DNA of 64,000 nt from Torymus aiolomorphi (lineage: Eukaryota > Arthropoda > Insecta > Hymenoptera > Torymidae). Shown piece after piece: positions 1 to 12,945 of this stretch; the stretch's first letter is position 1; the number at the start of each line of letters is the position of its first letter. The notes beneath the pieces were generated by a model. That model made no database searches and was not told the origin of the DNA. It worked only from the letters and a program-made list of their open reading frames with translations. The position numbers were made by a program, and so were the translations under genes. Location of the stretch: contig CM070874.1 in NCBI GenBank assembly GCA_036365515.1, positions 95,451,442 through 95,515,441 of the forward strand, given 5' to 3'.

Positions 1-281
1 AACCACTCTTAAAAAACGATGGCCGGGTGTTGTGAATCATTTAAAGATTGATTTGATTGGTCTGTATGAAATAGCGCGCGGATCCGCTAGAATTGAATTT
101 TGAAAATCAAGTATTTAGAACTGCTAAATAATTCAAATAGAATAAAAAATTTGATTTTTTATTTAAAAATGTATCTAATTATCTTATCATTTAATCTAAT
201 TAAAACTAAATCATAGTAAAAAATGGCGTTCAGAACCCCAAAAACAAAAGAGCACGCGCAAAGCGCGTTTGAATTTTGCTA
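1..281. other. AT-rich non-coding, nothing recognised
   Basis: No open frame with protein-like composition and no repeat partner elsewhere in the window was seen. Confidence 0.5.
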
Positions 282-610
282 GTACACTGAAAGAACATTC
301 GTGAAGCTACTCTTCTGCGCCGCGCCGTAGAGCAGCAGCACGAAACGCTCAGGAGCTGCTAACCTTACTTTTCGAGGTGCTGCTGCTCGTTCATCGAGTA
401 GCAGTTACTCGATCAAGAGGAGCTATACTACTCGATACTAACAGAGCAACTGCTACATTTTGTTTTAGAGGTGCTGCTGCTCGCTCATCGAGTAGCAACT
501 ACTCGATGCAGGGGAGTGCTACTCGATGAAGAGGAGCTACTACTCGATACAACAGAGTAACTGTTACACAGCTTTGGGGGCGCTGCTGTTTGAATCTTCT
601 TTCAGTGTAC
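282..610. mobile_element. MITE with internal tandem repeat
   Basis: The element begins GTACACTGAAAGAACATTC and ends GAATCTTCTTTCAGTGTAC, an imperfect terminal inverted repeat of about 19 bp. Inside, two roughly 100-bp tandem copies each start with GGTGCTGCTGCTCG and carry repeated CTACTCGAT-type 9-mers. There is no coding capacity. The ends resemble those of other elements here (47,248-47,390; 59,846-60,104), which suggests a shared transposase source. The superfamily is not assigned. Confidence 0.8.
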
Positions 611-3600
611 AATAACTTTATTCAAAAATTTCAATTTACATATTGTAAAAGAATATGAATATTTTCATATTTTTCTCTACTATTTTGGAGGTAGTAAGCA
701 CTTAAGTTATTATACAATCATGATATACCTCTAATGTTGAGATAATAAATTAATTATAGTAATTATATGAAATATTACTTGTAAGAGATCGTTTTACAAT
801 TATTGAGTTCCGTTATACTGTTATTTTGCACGTAGCGGGATATACACAAGTAAATGTGCCAAATACTTTTCGGAATAGAGTAAGTGTGAGAGTTATTGTG
901 TGATACATGTGTAACATAACTTCTCAAAGTTGTAATCGAACATAGTCGTAACTTATAGTTTTTTCACCAACCAGAATTTATTTCTTAATTAAAACAAATT
1001 TGTTATCAGCATTTACCATAAACTTCTAAATATCAATACAGACTTTGGGTGATGTATGTGTCAATTACTCACATCCGAGAAGAACGCAACGTTTATTATT
1101 GTGTCTTACTTACCCTCTCTTGTATTATATGATATGCTACAATAACTCTCACATCTACTTTATGCTTGAACAATAAATACGACTAATATATGGCTCATAG
1201 GCAAGTAATATATTAAATAAAAACATTTTTCAAAATACTACGATTTTAAGCATGTCATGGTTGTTCATTGTATTAGGCAGCAACATTTATATAATTTTAA
1301 ATTCTAATAATTTACACATCTTATCTTTAAAATATTCCATTTAAAAAAATAAAGATTTTGGCATGTATTTTACGTTTATAAATTATTCTCTTTTCTTTAT
1401 AGGAGTCCGAGCAGACAGTGAAATCTTATAATAAAATCTTATAATATTATCGATAAATTCAAGTATTATTCACTTGATTTATTATTGCAAAGCATAAATT
1501 ATTAAGTTCGTTAAATTACTTTGAATAATATTAGGAAGTTCCCTTGTTACCTATGTAATATTGATGTGGCCACATAGCATTAGGGAAACCGCACAGTATA
1601 CGAGGAGGTAATTTTCACGTCTCAAACGTGTTCCGTAAAACTAGGTTTTCGCATGAATAAGACTTATCTTCTATGCATATTTAAGAATGCCAGCGCGCAC
1701 GTACAGAATTCCAAGTTTTCCATTGGCATAAAAGAGGGCGTTGCTACACAACGCCGAGAAATACAAAATTATTTGCATTCTACGATAAAACCTTGTTTTA
1801 TAACTATGCATAACTGCAGTTTTTTAAAGAATTTACAGTTAAAAATTTCTAACTTGTCGATATGAAATATAAAGTTTTCTAACAAAATCATATATTTGTT
1901 ATAATTTAAGAATGTTTTTGTAAAATCTGATGTTCATCATTGATTTTCATTGAAAAGAGATTTATAATGTATACTTACGTCTAAACATGTTCAGTTTCCG
2001 ATTAATTCTTAAAAATGTTACTTTTATTGAAAAATACTATATGTAAATAATGTAAATGAATATCTCAAATGTAAATAACGAATTTTAATTTTTAGTAAGT
2101 ACTACATTTGCAGCTCACGATTAAAATACCATTTCCAAATCTCTCAACTTTTCCAAACACGGACGTGGCTGCTGCTACAAAAAAGAATCGTGCCCGCGAC
2201 TGCTTGCGGAAATGAAAAAAATTGAATCACAAGGCAATTAGGGAATACCGTGGTTCAAACTGTCGTCCTCGGCGTTGATTTCACAGTCAGCATCCAATCT
2301 CGTGGTTCAGATATTGCATTATACTCGCCACGAAGATGGCGCGGGTGAGGGCGAGCGCGAGAATTAAAAGCAGTTCTTTATTCGACGCGCTGGCTTGATT
2401 ATTACTCTCAGACGTTGAATTTCTTGTAAAGTGAAATTTTTCATTCGAGCAATAAGCACGCGGGCTTGGAAACTCGTCTTAATTTAAAATGAGCGACGCT
2501 TCGGACTGGAATTAAGAATTTTGTGATTTTAACGTTAATTTACGCCTAGAGTTTTGTGGGGAAATAGCCCGGTTAAATTTTCAGACATTAAATAATAAAA
2601 ATGTTTCAATTTCCTTGGCACTAACTTCTGTTAATACTTTCGTTATTTAACCGACATATTTCCTTTTACAATATACAAATTTAGGAAAATAATTATTTTT
2701 GTTTTTACTTGAAAAATACGGTACTAAAGTAGGTAATTGAGTTGAAGACAGCCGTCACGGTATAGTTTCAGTTAAGCAGCACTTTTGTTATCTCTGTTAT
2801 TACAACAATGAAAAGATTATTACAAAATTGCTGTACATTAACTATGTTACGTAATATAATGTTCTTTTTAATGAGAGTGATTTTATTTATATTATTATAT
2901 ATAAAGTGAGATTTCACGGGTAGTCTCTTACATTCTTATTGGATTTTGACATGTATTATATTATTCAATTTAAACTGTCTAACAGTTATATCCATTATGA
3001 AAGGATCTACAAGATTTAGTCATTTTAAATAGACTTTATATTCACTTTACCACGAGTCGGGATTTTGAAGGACCTAATCCCGCCGGCTTAAAACATCCGC
3101 CGTTACACGAAATTGAATTTTCACTCTAACGAATTGAAAAGTGTTAAAAACACATTATCTTCTACATTAATTCATCGGCATAAAGCTTATATCTCCACGT
3201 CGTCCCTCCAAATGAGTGCCAACAGCGGGCGAGACCTTTCATCTTGCAGTTAGCCCCATTCTCTCTCTCCTCTCGGAATTGCCTCCAACAAGGTGTTTCC
3301 TCTCCAAGAAATTCAGTGAACATAGAGAGCGAGAGTTGAACGCTAACGCCGGGCTGCACAGCCAGTGCAGATGTCACGCGCTCGCATTTTTTCCTACACG
3401 CGGCCACCGCTTTGTCGCTCGCGAATTAACGCGTCGTCGTTAAAAGTGCGGGCAAACGCGCGTCTTTTAGCGAAGCGACCAAGACTACTCGCTTTCCGCT
3501 CGTTTGTTTTCTCGATTCCGTCTTTTTGCTGTTCCTTCTCGTTTTTTTAGTAATGGAGAGAAGAGTAGGATGCAGTTTGCAAAGACTGGCGTCAGCGACA

Positions 3601-5718
3601 GTGGCGGCTGCTGAGTTTCTTGCTTTTAGCGACTTTGCTCGTCGCCTGCCAGAAAAGTACTTCTCCCAACGTGTGCACGCACTCGCGCGACTTTTTCATA
3701 GACCTACCTACCTTGTTGGGAAAATATTTCTAAAATTCTGACTGAAAGTTTATTTCGTTACATCGGGATATTTATACTTGAATACGTATGTTTTTAAATA
3801 TTCTACAAGCTGAAAAAGAGAAGTTAGTAATAAGAGAAGTAATTCATTTTATGATTCGTAAAGGCAATTTATAAATTTTCAACTTTTAGTACTGAACGTA
3901 AATATTAGTGTAAAAAAACTTTAAAAGCATAAAAAAACTTTCTTTTTATCTCATACATTTATATTTATAAATATTATTAAATAGCGATTGTAAATTTCAA
4001 TAACCTTTCGATATAATGGAGCAGAGTTCCACAGTACCGTCCAGCGTCTATTACCAGTCGTTTCTAGTTTTAATCGGTCTAGGTGTCGTGAAATACTAGA
4101 GCCAGGTATAAAATACGATTTTAATGAACATATATTTGCGTTAGATATTTTAAATTCAATATTCAGAAAGTTACGTCAAATGTAGCCAGCAGAGATAATA
4201 ATAGCATCGATGAAAATTTTTTTGTGTGACCTCAATTTGTTTCCTATAATAACTAGAAGTTAATATTTTTTCCACAATTTTGACTTTTTCTTTTAAAGTT
4301 AAGGTACACATTAATAACTTATTATGTTTCAAAACAGAATAAGGCCTGCTTTGTTCAGCAGGTGGTAGTCCCTCAGTCTTTGTCTTTATATTAAGATTCA
4401 TACTTGCCATCGGAATGCTCCCGCGCTCCTTGATATAACTATAGTAATTGTTCATACTATATAAAATACTTATTATCTTTCTTTTAATTTATGTTGAGAA
4501 TATTAAAATAAATCCATAGTTAATTACGATTTTTATTTATAACAAATAAGTGCTGTAAATAAAGTAATTTGTCGAATGTTTCATGTACGTAGGATTAAGA
4601 TAATGAGTTGTGGGTTATGAGACACCACATATCAGCATCAAGCAGCTCTTTTCCTTTTCTAAAGCTACGGTCATCGTGCGAATAGAAGGTAAATATGTAT
4701 TTAAATACACAACTATTAGTGTCCGATTTCTAGCTCATTGGAAAGGGATAGTCGACATTTGAGACAATTCAAAAACAAGGCAGACTTCTTTTGGGCCAAT
4801 TACATTAACGCTTTTGGCACGGGCTTCACTCTGTCTTACTGTCATGAAGTAGCTAAACACGTTCGCTTCGTACAGATGGTCCAAATAGTGACTTAGTAAT
4901 TGCTTTAGCTATTGTAAATGTATTTTTCAGAAGTTTATTTGTTTGTCGAGTAAGGCTATGAAGTACATATATTACCTAAACCCTTTAGTATTAGAATTTG
5001 ATGGTCTAATATTTAAAACGAAATTTACCTAGAATCTTGTATAAAGTTGATAGTTATTTTTAACAGTATGAAAAATAAAATATAAAAATATATAATTGAC
5101 AATTTGAATATTAATTCTATAATTATAAATATACATTGAATATTTTGGGAAAATGCACGATGCTTAAGTATAGTACCTCTGTAGTAAACCTACGAAACTA
5201 ATTTTGGAAATTGCACTACATCTTTTCATATTAGCAAAACATCTTAAGAAATTCTATCGAAATCGCTGATGTCATTCAATAACTTTCCTTGTAATTTTAT
5301 TTACAGTTTTACAAACTGTAGCATACATTTAACATAGTTTCGACGTATATTGAGAGAAATTTCAACTATTTTAAATTTGAGTAAACCTGTAGGAAGTAGT
5401 TCACATTCAAATGAATTCCAAGCGTATTGAACGCATAATAGAATTGAACTTAGTTAATATTTTATGAATAAAATTTTATAAATAAAATAATAAAAACTCC
5501 GCGAGGTTAAATTTATATAAAAAGATACACAGAATCAAACAAAACTGGTAAAACACATAGGTTTTAATTATAAAACCCAACGTGTTTTCCACTCTCAGTG
5601 CTCTCTGATGTTCGTTTTCGTTTCTGTTTCTGTGCACACGTCACTACCGCGCGAGAAAGAATACAATTTTTAAATAAACAAAGCCACGGGAAACCATCGT
5701 GCCACGGAAAAAACGCTT
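611..5718. other. AT-rich intergenic DNA with one CpG-rich patch
   Basis: No supported gene. A GC/CpG-richer patch lies at about 3,180-3,680; its open frames overlap on both strands and look like composition artefacts. A minus-strand frame at 4,171-4,455 contains a Leu/Lys-rich stretch loosely like the helix-turn-helix of pogo-type transposases, but too weakly to call. Confidence 0.5.

Positions 5719-5795
<77 letters not shown>
5719..5795. repeat. (CT)n microsatellite, about 77 bp
   Basis: Uninterrupted CT dinucleotide run. The Ser/Leu and Arg/Glu frames across it are artefacts. Confidence 0.97.
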
Positions 5796-5797
<2 letters not shown>

Positions 5798-6573
5798 CTG
5801 AAAGTTAAAAAACACGCCGTGAAACAGGCTCGATTTACTCCAGTATAAATAGACAATGATGCAATCCGCAGCGAGTAGAGCAACTCATTGAATTACGCCG
5901 CGAGGGCCCCCTACATTGCTATACTGCAGGATCAAAAGTATGAAAATAGAAGTGCGCAAGAACATCGGTGAATTTGAATGGCCACGGCCAGAAAATTTTC
6001 ATCACCCACCCATAAACTTAATTAAAAAGCTCGTCCTTAATCATCCTTCTATATATTTCATCTTGCTGTCCTAGTATATCTCTCGGCTACTCTCGTAAAT
6101 TCTCACAGTGAGAGGGAAAGAGGGGGAGGGAGCGGAAGAGAGAGAGGACGTTTATTTATTCCTCATTCACGTGCTTATCGTGTATTTCTCAATTTTGGGC
6201 GTACACACTTTGAGTTTGTTTTACTTGGGCACAAGAAAGATGCAGCATTTGTTAGGAATAACTAGTTATAAATATATTATACACATATTTACGAAAAGCA
6301 AGAGAAACAATCGATAAAAAATGCAGACTTGTGAATCGCATTATATCGATATTGATGAGTATATTCTTGAAATATTGTCTTATAAGTATCTCATTGAACG
6401 TAGCTTATGATTTACGAAAAGTATTCATTAAAGAAATTTCAGGAATTAGTTATCAAACAAAAGCTATCATACAATGAAAGTCCGCACATTGTGGAATCAG
6501 TATTTAGTATCCAAAAAGTACAAAAACGTGTGTACTCTATAGTTTTACTACTAAAGTAAGCAAAAATTTTTTT
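5796..6573. other. Non-coding flank of the nested transposon block
   Basis: AT-rich sequence up to the left TIR of the foldback element. No gene or RNA recognised. Confidence 0.5.
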
Positions 6574-7275
6574 TATTTAAGGTAGTTCATCACACATATA
6601 TAGCAATATATATATCTATTCGTAATGAATTTTTTTTTTGTTTTGTTTTTTATATTTGATATAACCAGATAAAGTTTATTCGAATGATGGGTGTCGTAAG
6701 AAGTAGGAAACATTTTTTTCATGCAAAATTACCTAGTATTGGCGCTAATATCAACAATTAATTATTTTGAAATTTTACTAACACGTCACTTCTATGCACA
6801 TTTTTATTATATATGCAATCGTATCGATCAAAGTCTCATTTTGTTCCTTATGAAATTTGAGGGTAGGTTCGCAGTAACGATATTGTTGTATATCCGATCT
6901 GAACGGCGCTAGATCTCATTGTTTATCGAAATTCCAGTGAATTTCGTGAATTTTCGATAAACAATGAGATCTAGCGCCGTTCAGATCGGTTATACGACAA
7001 TATCGTTACCGCAAACCTACTCTCAAATTTCATAAGGAACAAAATGAGACTTTGATCGATACGATTGCATGTAAAATAAAAATTTGCAAAGAAGCGGCGT
7101 ATTAGTGAAATTTCAAAATAATTAATTGTTGGTATTAGCGCCAATACTACGTAATTTTGCATGAAAAAAATGTTTTCTACTTCTTAAGACACTCATCATT
7201 CGAATAAACTTGATCTGGTTGTATCAAATATAAAAGACAAAACAAAAAAAATTCATTACGAATAGCTTATATATA
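6574..7275. mobile_element. Foldback MITE, left part (right end at 18,366-18,400)
   Basis: This is a long palindrome with two arms of about 330-350 bp (about 6,574-6,930 and 6,945-7,275) meeting at about 6,930-6,945. Both arms carry the block around GATCTAGCGCCGTTCAGATC in opposite orientation, so the similar 63-residue frames on the two strands are arm copies and not genes. The left end TATTTAAGGTAGTTCATCAC matches the reverse complement of 18,381-18,400. The original element was therefore about 737 bp and is now split by the LINE inserted at 7,276. The ends contain TTAA. Confidence 0.88.
7258..7275. repeat. 18-bp target-site duplication, LINE 3' side
   Basis: ACGAATAGCTTATATATA is identical to 18,348-18,365. 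The two copies bracket the LINE exactly and give its insertion boundaries. Confidence 0.92.
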
Positions 7276-8647
7276 AAGGCTTTATTCAGACATTTGTCTA
7301 TACATTAAATATACAAAATATAAACTCTGTTTAACATTATTTACTTCATTTCAACCCGCTTGTGTGCATGTTCGTGTGTGTGTCATGTTGTTTTTGTTGA
7401 GTGTATGTCTGTTTTTTGTTTTCATGTGTCTCTGTTTGTGATAACATCTGTGTTTAATCTTTAATCTTCTTCTTCTTTCTCTTCTTCTTTTTCTTCTTGC
7501 TGTTATTCGTACTTCTCTATCCTCTTTCTTTTCCTCTGTTCTTTCTGTCTCTTATTTTAACTTTCCTTTCCTACTTCTTCCTTCTGAACTTCCTCCTCCA
7601 AAAACCTTTTTGTCTTCAGACTCGCTTTCATTTTTTTCTTTGTTTTCTTCCTCCCCCTTCTCTGCCTTTCTCGCTTGCTCTATTCTATTCATCTGGCTCT
7701 GTACCTTCTTATTCCCCCATCTCTCTCTTCCTTCCTACACTTCCTCAATTGTATAGATGTCTTCCTCGTTCACTTTTTTTTCCTTTAATATATAAACTAT
7801 CTCTGTCCATCTTCTATTTAAAAATTAGCCATCTTGCTGCTTCTGTTGTCCACAGCTTCGCTATCCTATACTCTACTTCTCATTCATGTCTCTTAATCTA
7901 TGTCTCAATTCTTTCCTTCTTGTTTGCACCTCCTTTTCTCAACAATAGTGTTTTCTCTTTATCTATAAACCTTTCTGACATCTTCTCCATGTTGTTTACC
8001 TCGTTTCTCACCTTCAGTAATGCTCTGTCCTCTTTATCATCATATTTTCTTATCCTTTCCTTCAGGGCTGCGTTCTCCTCTTCTATTTTCTTTACTATTT
8101 CTTTTAATGTCTTATTTTCCTCTTTGAGTGCCTTCTCTATTTCCTTCTCTTCTTCTTCTTTATATCTCTCACTCACTCTTTCCTTTTCCAGAGCCTCTAC
8201 CCTCTTTAACACCTCCTGTCTCTCTCTCTCTGCTCTCTTAACTTTTCCCTTTTGAGGTTATCCACCTCCTTCCTTATTATGTCAATGTCGATTTCTATCT
8301 CCTTCATCCTGTCTTCTTTGTATTCTCTTTTCATCGACATATCTTTTCCTTTCTCTTTTTCTTTTCTTTCGTTTCTCTTTTCATTCCTCCTCGTATTCTT
8401 TGCTCTATTTTTTTTTCTTTTCTACCCTTGGCCTTTCTTTACTCACGTGTGTGACTCTCCGTGTGTTCTCTTTCCTCACTCTATACTACTCGCACGTCGT
8501 TGCTGTCCCTTCAGGCGCTTTCTACAGTGCCGCGCACGGTATTTCCTCGCGCTCACCCAGGTGTCGCTTTTCTCGTTATCGCTCTTCTACTTATCTCACT
8601 CCACCGTCTGCCCATCTCCCTCTCACACTCTCTTTCTCTCTTTCTAC
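7276..8647 (-). other. LINE 3' region with extra coiled-coil frame
   Basis: Downstream of ORF2 lie about 1.37 kb of purine-rich sense sequence. Between 8,212 and 7,898 (minus) an open frame of about 100 residues is Glu/Lys/Leu-rich with heptad spacing and looks like a coiled coil. Upstream of it, purine-rich sequence back to about 8,400 continues the same character in broken frames. This is unusual for a LINE 3' UTR and resembles ORF1's coiled coil. It could be a third ORF, a captured ORF1 fragment or a composition artefact. Confidence 0.5.
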
Positions 8648-11600
8648 CTATCCTTTTCCTTTCTTTTGCATCCCAGCTCTTTTCCGTTTCCATTGTATTC
8701 CATGCAGCAATGCTATGTACCTTCCGTCGTCACATACTACTTCTTTCCAATTCTTGCTGGGATCTCCTGTTATCCTGCACTCTTCTATTATATGTTTCAG
8801 AGTCTCCTCACCATCCTTGCACAGCCTGCACATTCTCTCCTCTTCTCAACCAGTACTTGTTTGCATTCGATTCGCTCCCCAGTCGAAATCTTCTTAGCAA
8901 TTCCAATTGTTTCTTCTTTTTCCTCGATCCTTCTTTCAAGTAGGTTTTCTTCTCTTCGCTTGCAATCTCTCTATACTCCGCCGTAAATCTTGACTCACCT
9001 ATCTTGCATTTCCTTTCTTGTTTTTCTATATCTTTACTTCTCTGTATCATTTCTTCTTCTATTTCCATTCCTTTTTCTATTCTTCTGTTCGCTTCACTTT
9101 GCGCCCATCCTCTTTTTTCAAAGTATTCTTTCCTTCTTTTCACACTTTTCGCTCTTCCCCTCTCTCTTTTTATTAACCTCCAACATTCTTTTCTCAGCGA
9201 ATCTTTTTTCGCGTTTGCTAATTTTCTCTCATATATCACTGCCCTGCCTCCTGCTTTCACTTCAATCTTGTATCTATCTGTTTCTTCATGCAGTATGTGC
9301 CTTGGCGTCGTTCTATCTGCTTTCAGCGTCCATTTTATAAAGGTGTCTTGCATTCTTTCTATTTCTTCCCATCCTTTCCATCCCCATATTTCAACGACAT
9401 ACATTATTATACTTTCCACTAGCGCCTCGAATAACCTCATTCTCTTCTTCCATTCTTCTCTGCATAACCTTTCTCCCATACTCCAGACTTTTCCCACAAC
9501 CTCTCTCGCTTTTGCCGTTATGTATTTTACGTGCTTTTCATCTCCGTTGTTCTCTTGTAGTTTATAACCTAGGTACGTAAACTCTCACCATTTCTATCTT
9601 CTCCGTTCTCCATTTGAACTCCACTATCTTCCTTCTTCCTCCTCCCTTTCTGAATTCCATCATTTTTTATTTTTTCACATTCAACTCTAATCCTTTCCTC
9701 TCTATGTATTTCCTGAATCTTCTAAGCATTTCCTTCATACCTGTCTCATTGTTTGCCAAAAGTATCACGTCGTCCGCATACGCCAGAGTGAATATCTTCT
9801 TCCTGCCTAGTACTAGGCCTCCTTCCTGTACCTTCGCCATCTTACTTTCTAGGTCCGCGAAGTCTATGTTAAACAGGGTCGGGCTTAGCGGGCATCCTTG
9901 TCTCACTCCTTGCTTTAGTCTTAGCCTACATATCTCTCTTTCTCCTATCTCCAGTCTACACGTTGTGTCCTCGTAAAGTTCTCTTATTCTTTTCCTCAGT
10001 TTCTCATCTATCTCTAGCTTCTCCATACTTCTCTACAGCTCTCTTCTGTCTATCTTATCGAAGGCTGCTTTCATATCCGCCATGAAAGCCCATACTTGTT
10101 ATCTCTTCATCTATCGTTTTCTTCAGGATATATATGGCATCAATTGTTCCTCTCTCCTTTCTGAACCCAAATTGTGTTTCTTGTAATTTCTCTTGTTCCT
10201 CTATTTGTTTGTCTAATCTTTCTCTTAATATCTCCGCGTATATCTTATACCCTGTATCCATTAGGGTTATCCCTCTATAATTACTTGCTTTTCTTTTGTC
10301 CCCTTTTTTGAAGATGGGCTTTACCACCCCCTCCTTCCATTGAACCTTTCCTTCTCTCCGAACTTCGTTCAGTACTTTCGTCACCTCCTTCCCTATAACT
10401 TCTATTCCTTCTATCCAAGCCTCATTTGCTATTTTATCTGGCCCTGGTGCCTTTTTCCTTTTTAACTTTCTTATCGCTTTCCTCACTTCTCTTTCTTCTA
10501 TTTTATCCTCCTCCCATCTTTCTTTTTCTTTAGTCTTCTTACCCGCATTTTCCATTTCTTTGCCTCCAGTTGTATTTTGAAGTACCCTCTCCATTCTTCG
10601 TCTGTTATTTCTTCATTTATTTCATTTTTCTCCTTTCTGTCTTGATTCACTGCTCTCCATAGCGTTCTTTCCGTTCTGTCTTTTTTCAATTGTTCCGTCC
10701 AATTTTCTACCCATACCTCTTTTTTTCTTTGCAATTTTCCTCTATATTCATTTTTCTTCCTTCTGTACTCTTCTATTGATCCTTCTCCTTTTGCACATTT
10801 TTTCAGTTCCTCTTTCAACTCTCTCTTTCACCTTACACATCCTCCGTCCCACCATTGATTCTTCTTGTGTTCTGTATATACATTTTGTTTCTTCTTCGTT
10901 GTCGCTTCCTGAATTTTCTCCTTCAAGTTTTCCCAATCTTTGACTTCCCCTATTCCCTTTATCTTTTCTTTGAACTTTCCAATTCCTTCTTCGGACCAGT
11001 CTGCTCTCCAGCTCTGCCTCGGTTTACTTTCCTCTTGCTTTTGCATCCTTAGCTTTGTCTCGAGTGGGAGATGATCTGACTCCGTCCTTATACCAATGCG
11101 CATAGCCTCTATCCAGTTCCTCCCTTCTTCATCTGTGATCGAATAATCTATCACCGATCTTCCTTCTCCTCCTCCTACATATGTGAAGTCGCCTTGCTTA
11201 TCTCCCTTTATATCTCCGTTAACTATGTGTATGCCATTCTCTCTTAGTTTCTCTATTAACTCTTCTCCCTCTTTGTTCTTTACTTTGTCTCTACTTTCTC
11301 TCCTAGCCTCTTCCTCTCTGTCTTCCTCCTTCTCCCTTTGTTCTCGCGTTAAAATCTCCTCCTACTATCAAGGCTCCTTCTCCTACTTTCTCCGTCTCCT
11401 CCTCGGTCTTTTTCCAGTTTTTCTCTCTCTCTTCTCTCATGTATGCTAGTATAATTCTTACTTTTTCTCCTCCGTTTTTTATGCTTACCCCTACTATTTC
11501 TTTATTATTTTCTATACCTTCCATCCACTGTATCTCCTTTGCCAACTGCTTCTTTACTGCTAACATGATTCCTCCTTTCATCCTTCCTTTCTTCTTTTCT

Positions 11601-11770
11601 TTCCACGCTTTCATTATCTTTACTCTAATCTTTCAGGATATTCTCTATTCTTGCTTCCTGTTCTTCTGCCATCCAGGTTTCTGTGAAACCTATTACCTCA
11701 AACTCTTTTAGGTATTTTCATATATCTTCCTTCTCCTCTGATATACCTGCGATGTTCCAGAATACTGCTT
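8648..11770 (-). pseudogene. LINE ORF2: endonuclease-reverse transcriptase, frameshifted
   Basis: Read on the minus strand in several frames. The endonuclease starts with a WNIAG motif (about 11,745-11,770), then a TETW catalytic-Glu motif (about 11,690), GGDFNAR (about 11,345-11,365) and SDHLPL (about 11,065-11,080). The reverse transcriptase follows: KKAPGPDKI (about 10,440), YRGITLM (about 10,260), QFGFRKERGTIDA (about 10,150), RQGCPLSPTLFN (about 9,880-9,910) and the catalytic YADD at 9,769-9,780. A Cys/His segment (CRLCKDG...H...EC, about 8,780-8,830) is near the C-terminus, as in many LINE ORF2 proteins. At least five frame breaks (for example near 11,620, 11,150, 10,550, 10,040 and 8,820) separate these conserved blocks. 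The protein would nick target DNA and reverse-transcribe the element RNA, but this copy cannot. Confidence 0.92.
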
Positions 11771-12146
<376 letters not shown>

Positions 12147-12261
12147 TGACCCATTTTAATCGCTACACCCGGATTTTTCGGATCCTAAGACAGATAGGAA
12201 AAAATGATTCAGACAAAAGTTGTAGGGGACGAAGGGGGCCAAACGATGGTCCTAACAGCTT

Positions 12262-12422
12262 TGACCTTGAACTTGACCTTCAAGGTTATTTCAAGGTCAA
12301 GTGGTTTTTTTAATAGGAACACCTATTTTTGACCCCGGATTCGGAAAGAGCGGGAAATTTTACGTTCAAAATCATATTGAGACATTTTTTTTCAAGGTTA
12401 TTTCAAGGTCATTTCAAGGCCA
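12262..12422. promoter_or_regulatory. Cluster of TCAAGGTCA-type motifs, left arm
   Basis: TCAAGGTCA or its complement occurs at 12,262-12,270, 12,291-12,299 and 12,403-12,411, with TCAAGGCCA at 12,414-12,422. This nonamer matches the known monomeric nuclear-receptor extended half-site (FTZ-F1/SF-1 and ERR type). Function is inference; the motifs could equally be subterminal transposase-binding repeats. Confidence 0.4.
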
Positions 12423-12769
12423 AATGAAGGTCGAACTCCGAAAAATCCATTTTAAGTCGTTTTTTCCATGAGTCACAGGCTTAAGTGGTTCAAACTGATC
12501 GTAGGTTTAATAGGGAAACCTACACACCCAAAACTTTCACATCCTAGTAAACAAATATCAAACTTGCACATCCGAACCCCATGCTCTTCATAGCCTCACA
12601 TGCTAAACTGTTACATCAGACATCCCCAGTCCCACACATCTCTACCCCATGTCTGATGTTTGTTTAACGGAAACTTCAAGATCATTAAAGCTTCTGTTGT
12701 AAATGTGTCAACCTTACGTTTAGCGCTACCCAGAAACAACGACGTGGACGTAGTAAGGATTGTTTCCTT

Positions 12770-12945
12770 TGGGGTGCTTGATTAAAGTGAGTCCCCTTGC
12801 CTCTCACTGTTCAGGGTGCTTGATTTAAGTAAGTCCCTTCGCCTCTCACTGATCGGGGTGCTTGATTAAAGTGAGTCCCCTTGCCTCTCACTGTTCAGGG
12901 TGCTTGATTTAAGTGAGTCCCTTCGTCTCTCACTTATGTGTTTAT
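12770..12945. repeat. 41-bp tandem array, four units (left arm)
   Basis: Two alternating unit types, one with TTAAAGTGAGTCCCCTTGCC and one with TTTAAGTGAGTCCCTTCG, form two dimers just downstream of the left transposase stop codon. The right arm has four dimers of the same array. Confidence 0.88.

Noticed and set aside
4171..4455. Minus-strand 94-residue frame with a helix-turn-helix-like LTLKEKVKIVEK segment
   Set aside because: The match is too short and the remainder is AT-rich composition; no neighbouring transposon ends.
5564..5883. Arg-Glu and Ser-Leu repeat proteins
   Set aside because: Translations of a CT microsatellite.
6721..7162. Two similar 63-residue frames on opposite strands
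   Set aside because: They are the two arms of one palindromic MITE; the similarity is structural and no protein domain is present.
7497..9976. Long plus-strand frames rich in Ser/Leu/Phe, some resembling multi-pass membrane proteins
   Set aside because: They lie antisense to the LINE ORF2 and 3' region. The C/T-rich plus strand creates hydrophobic frames by composition.
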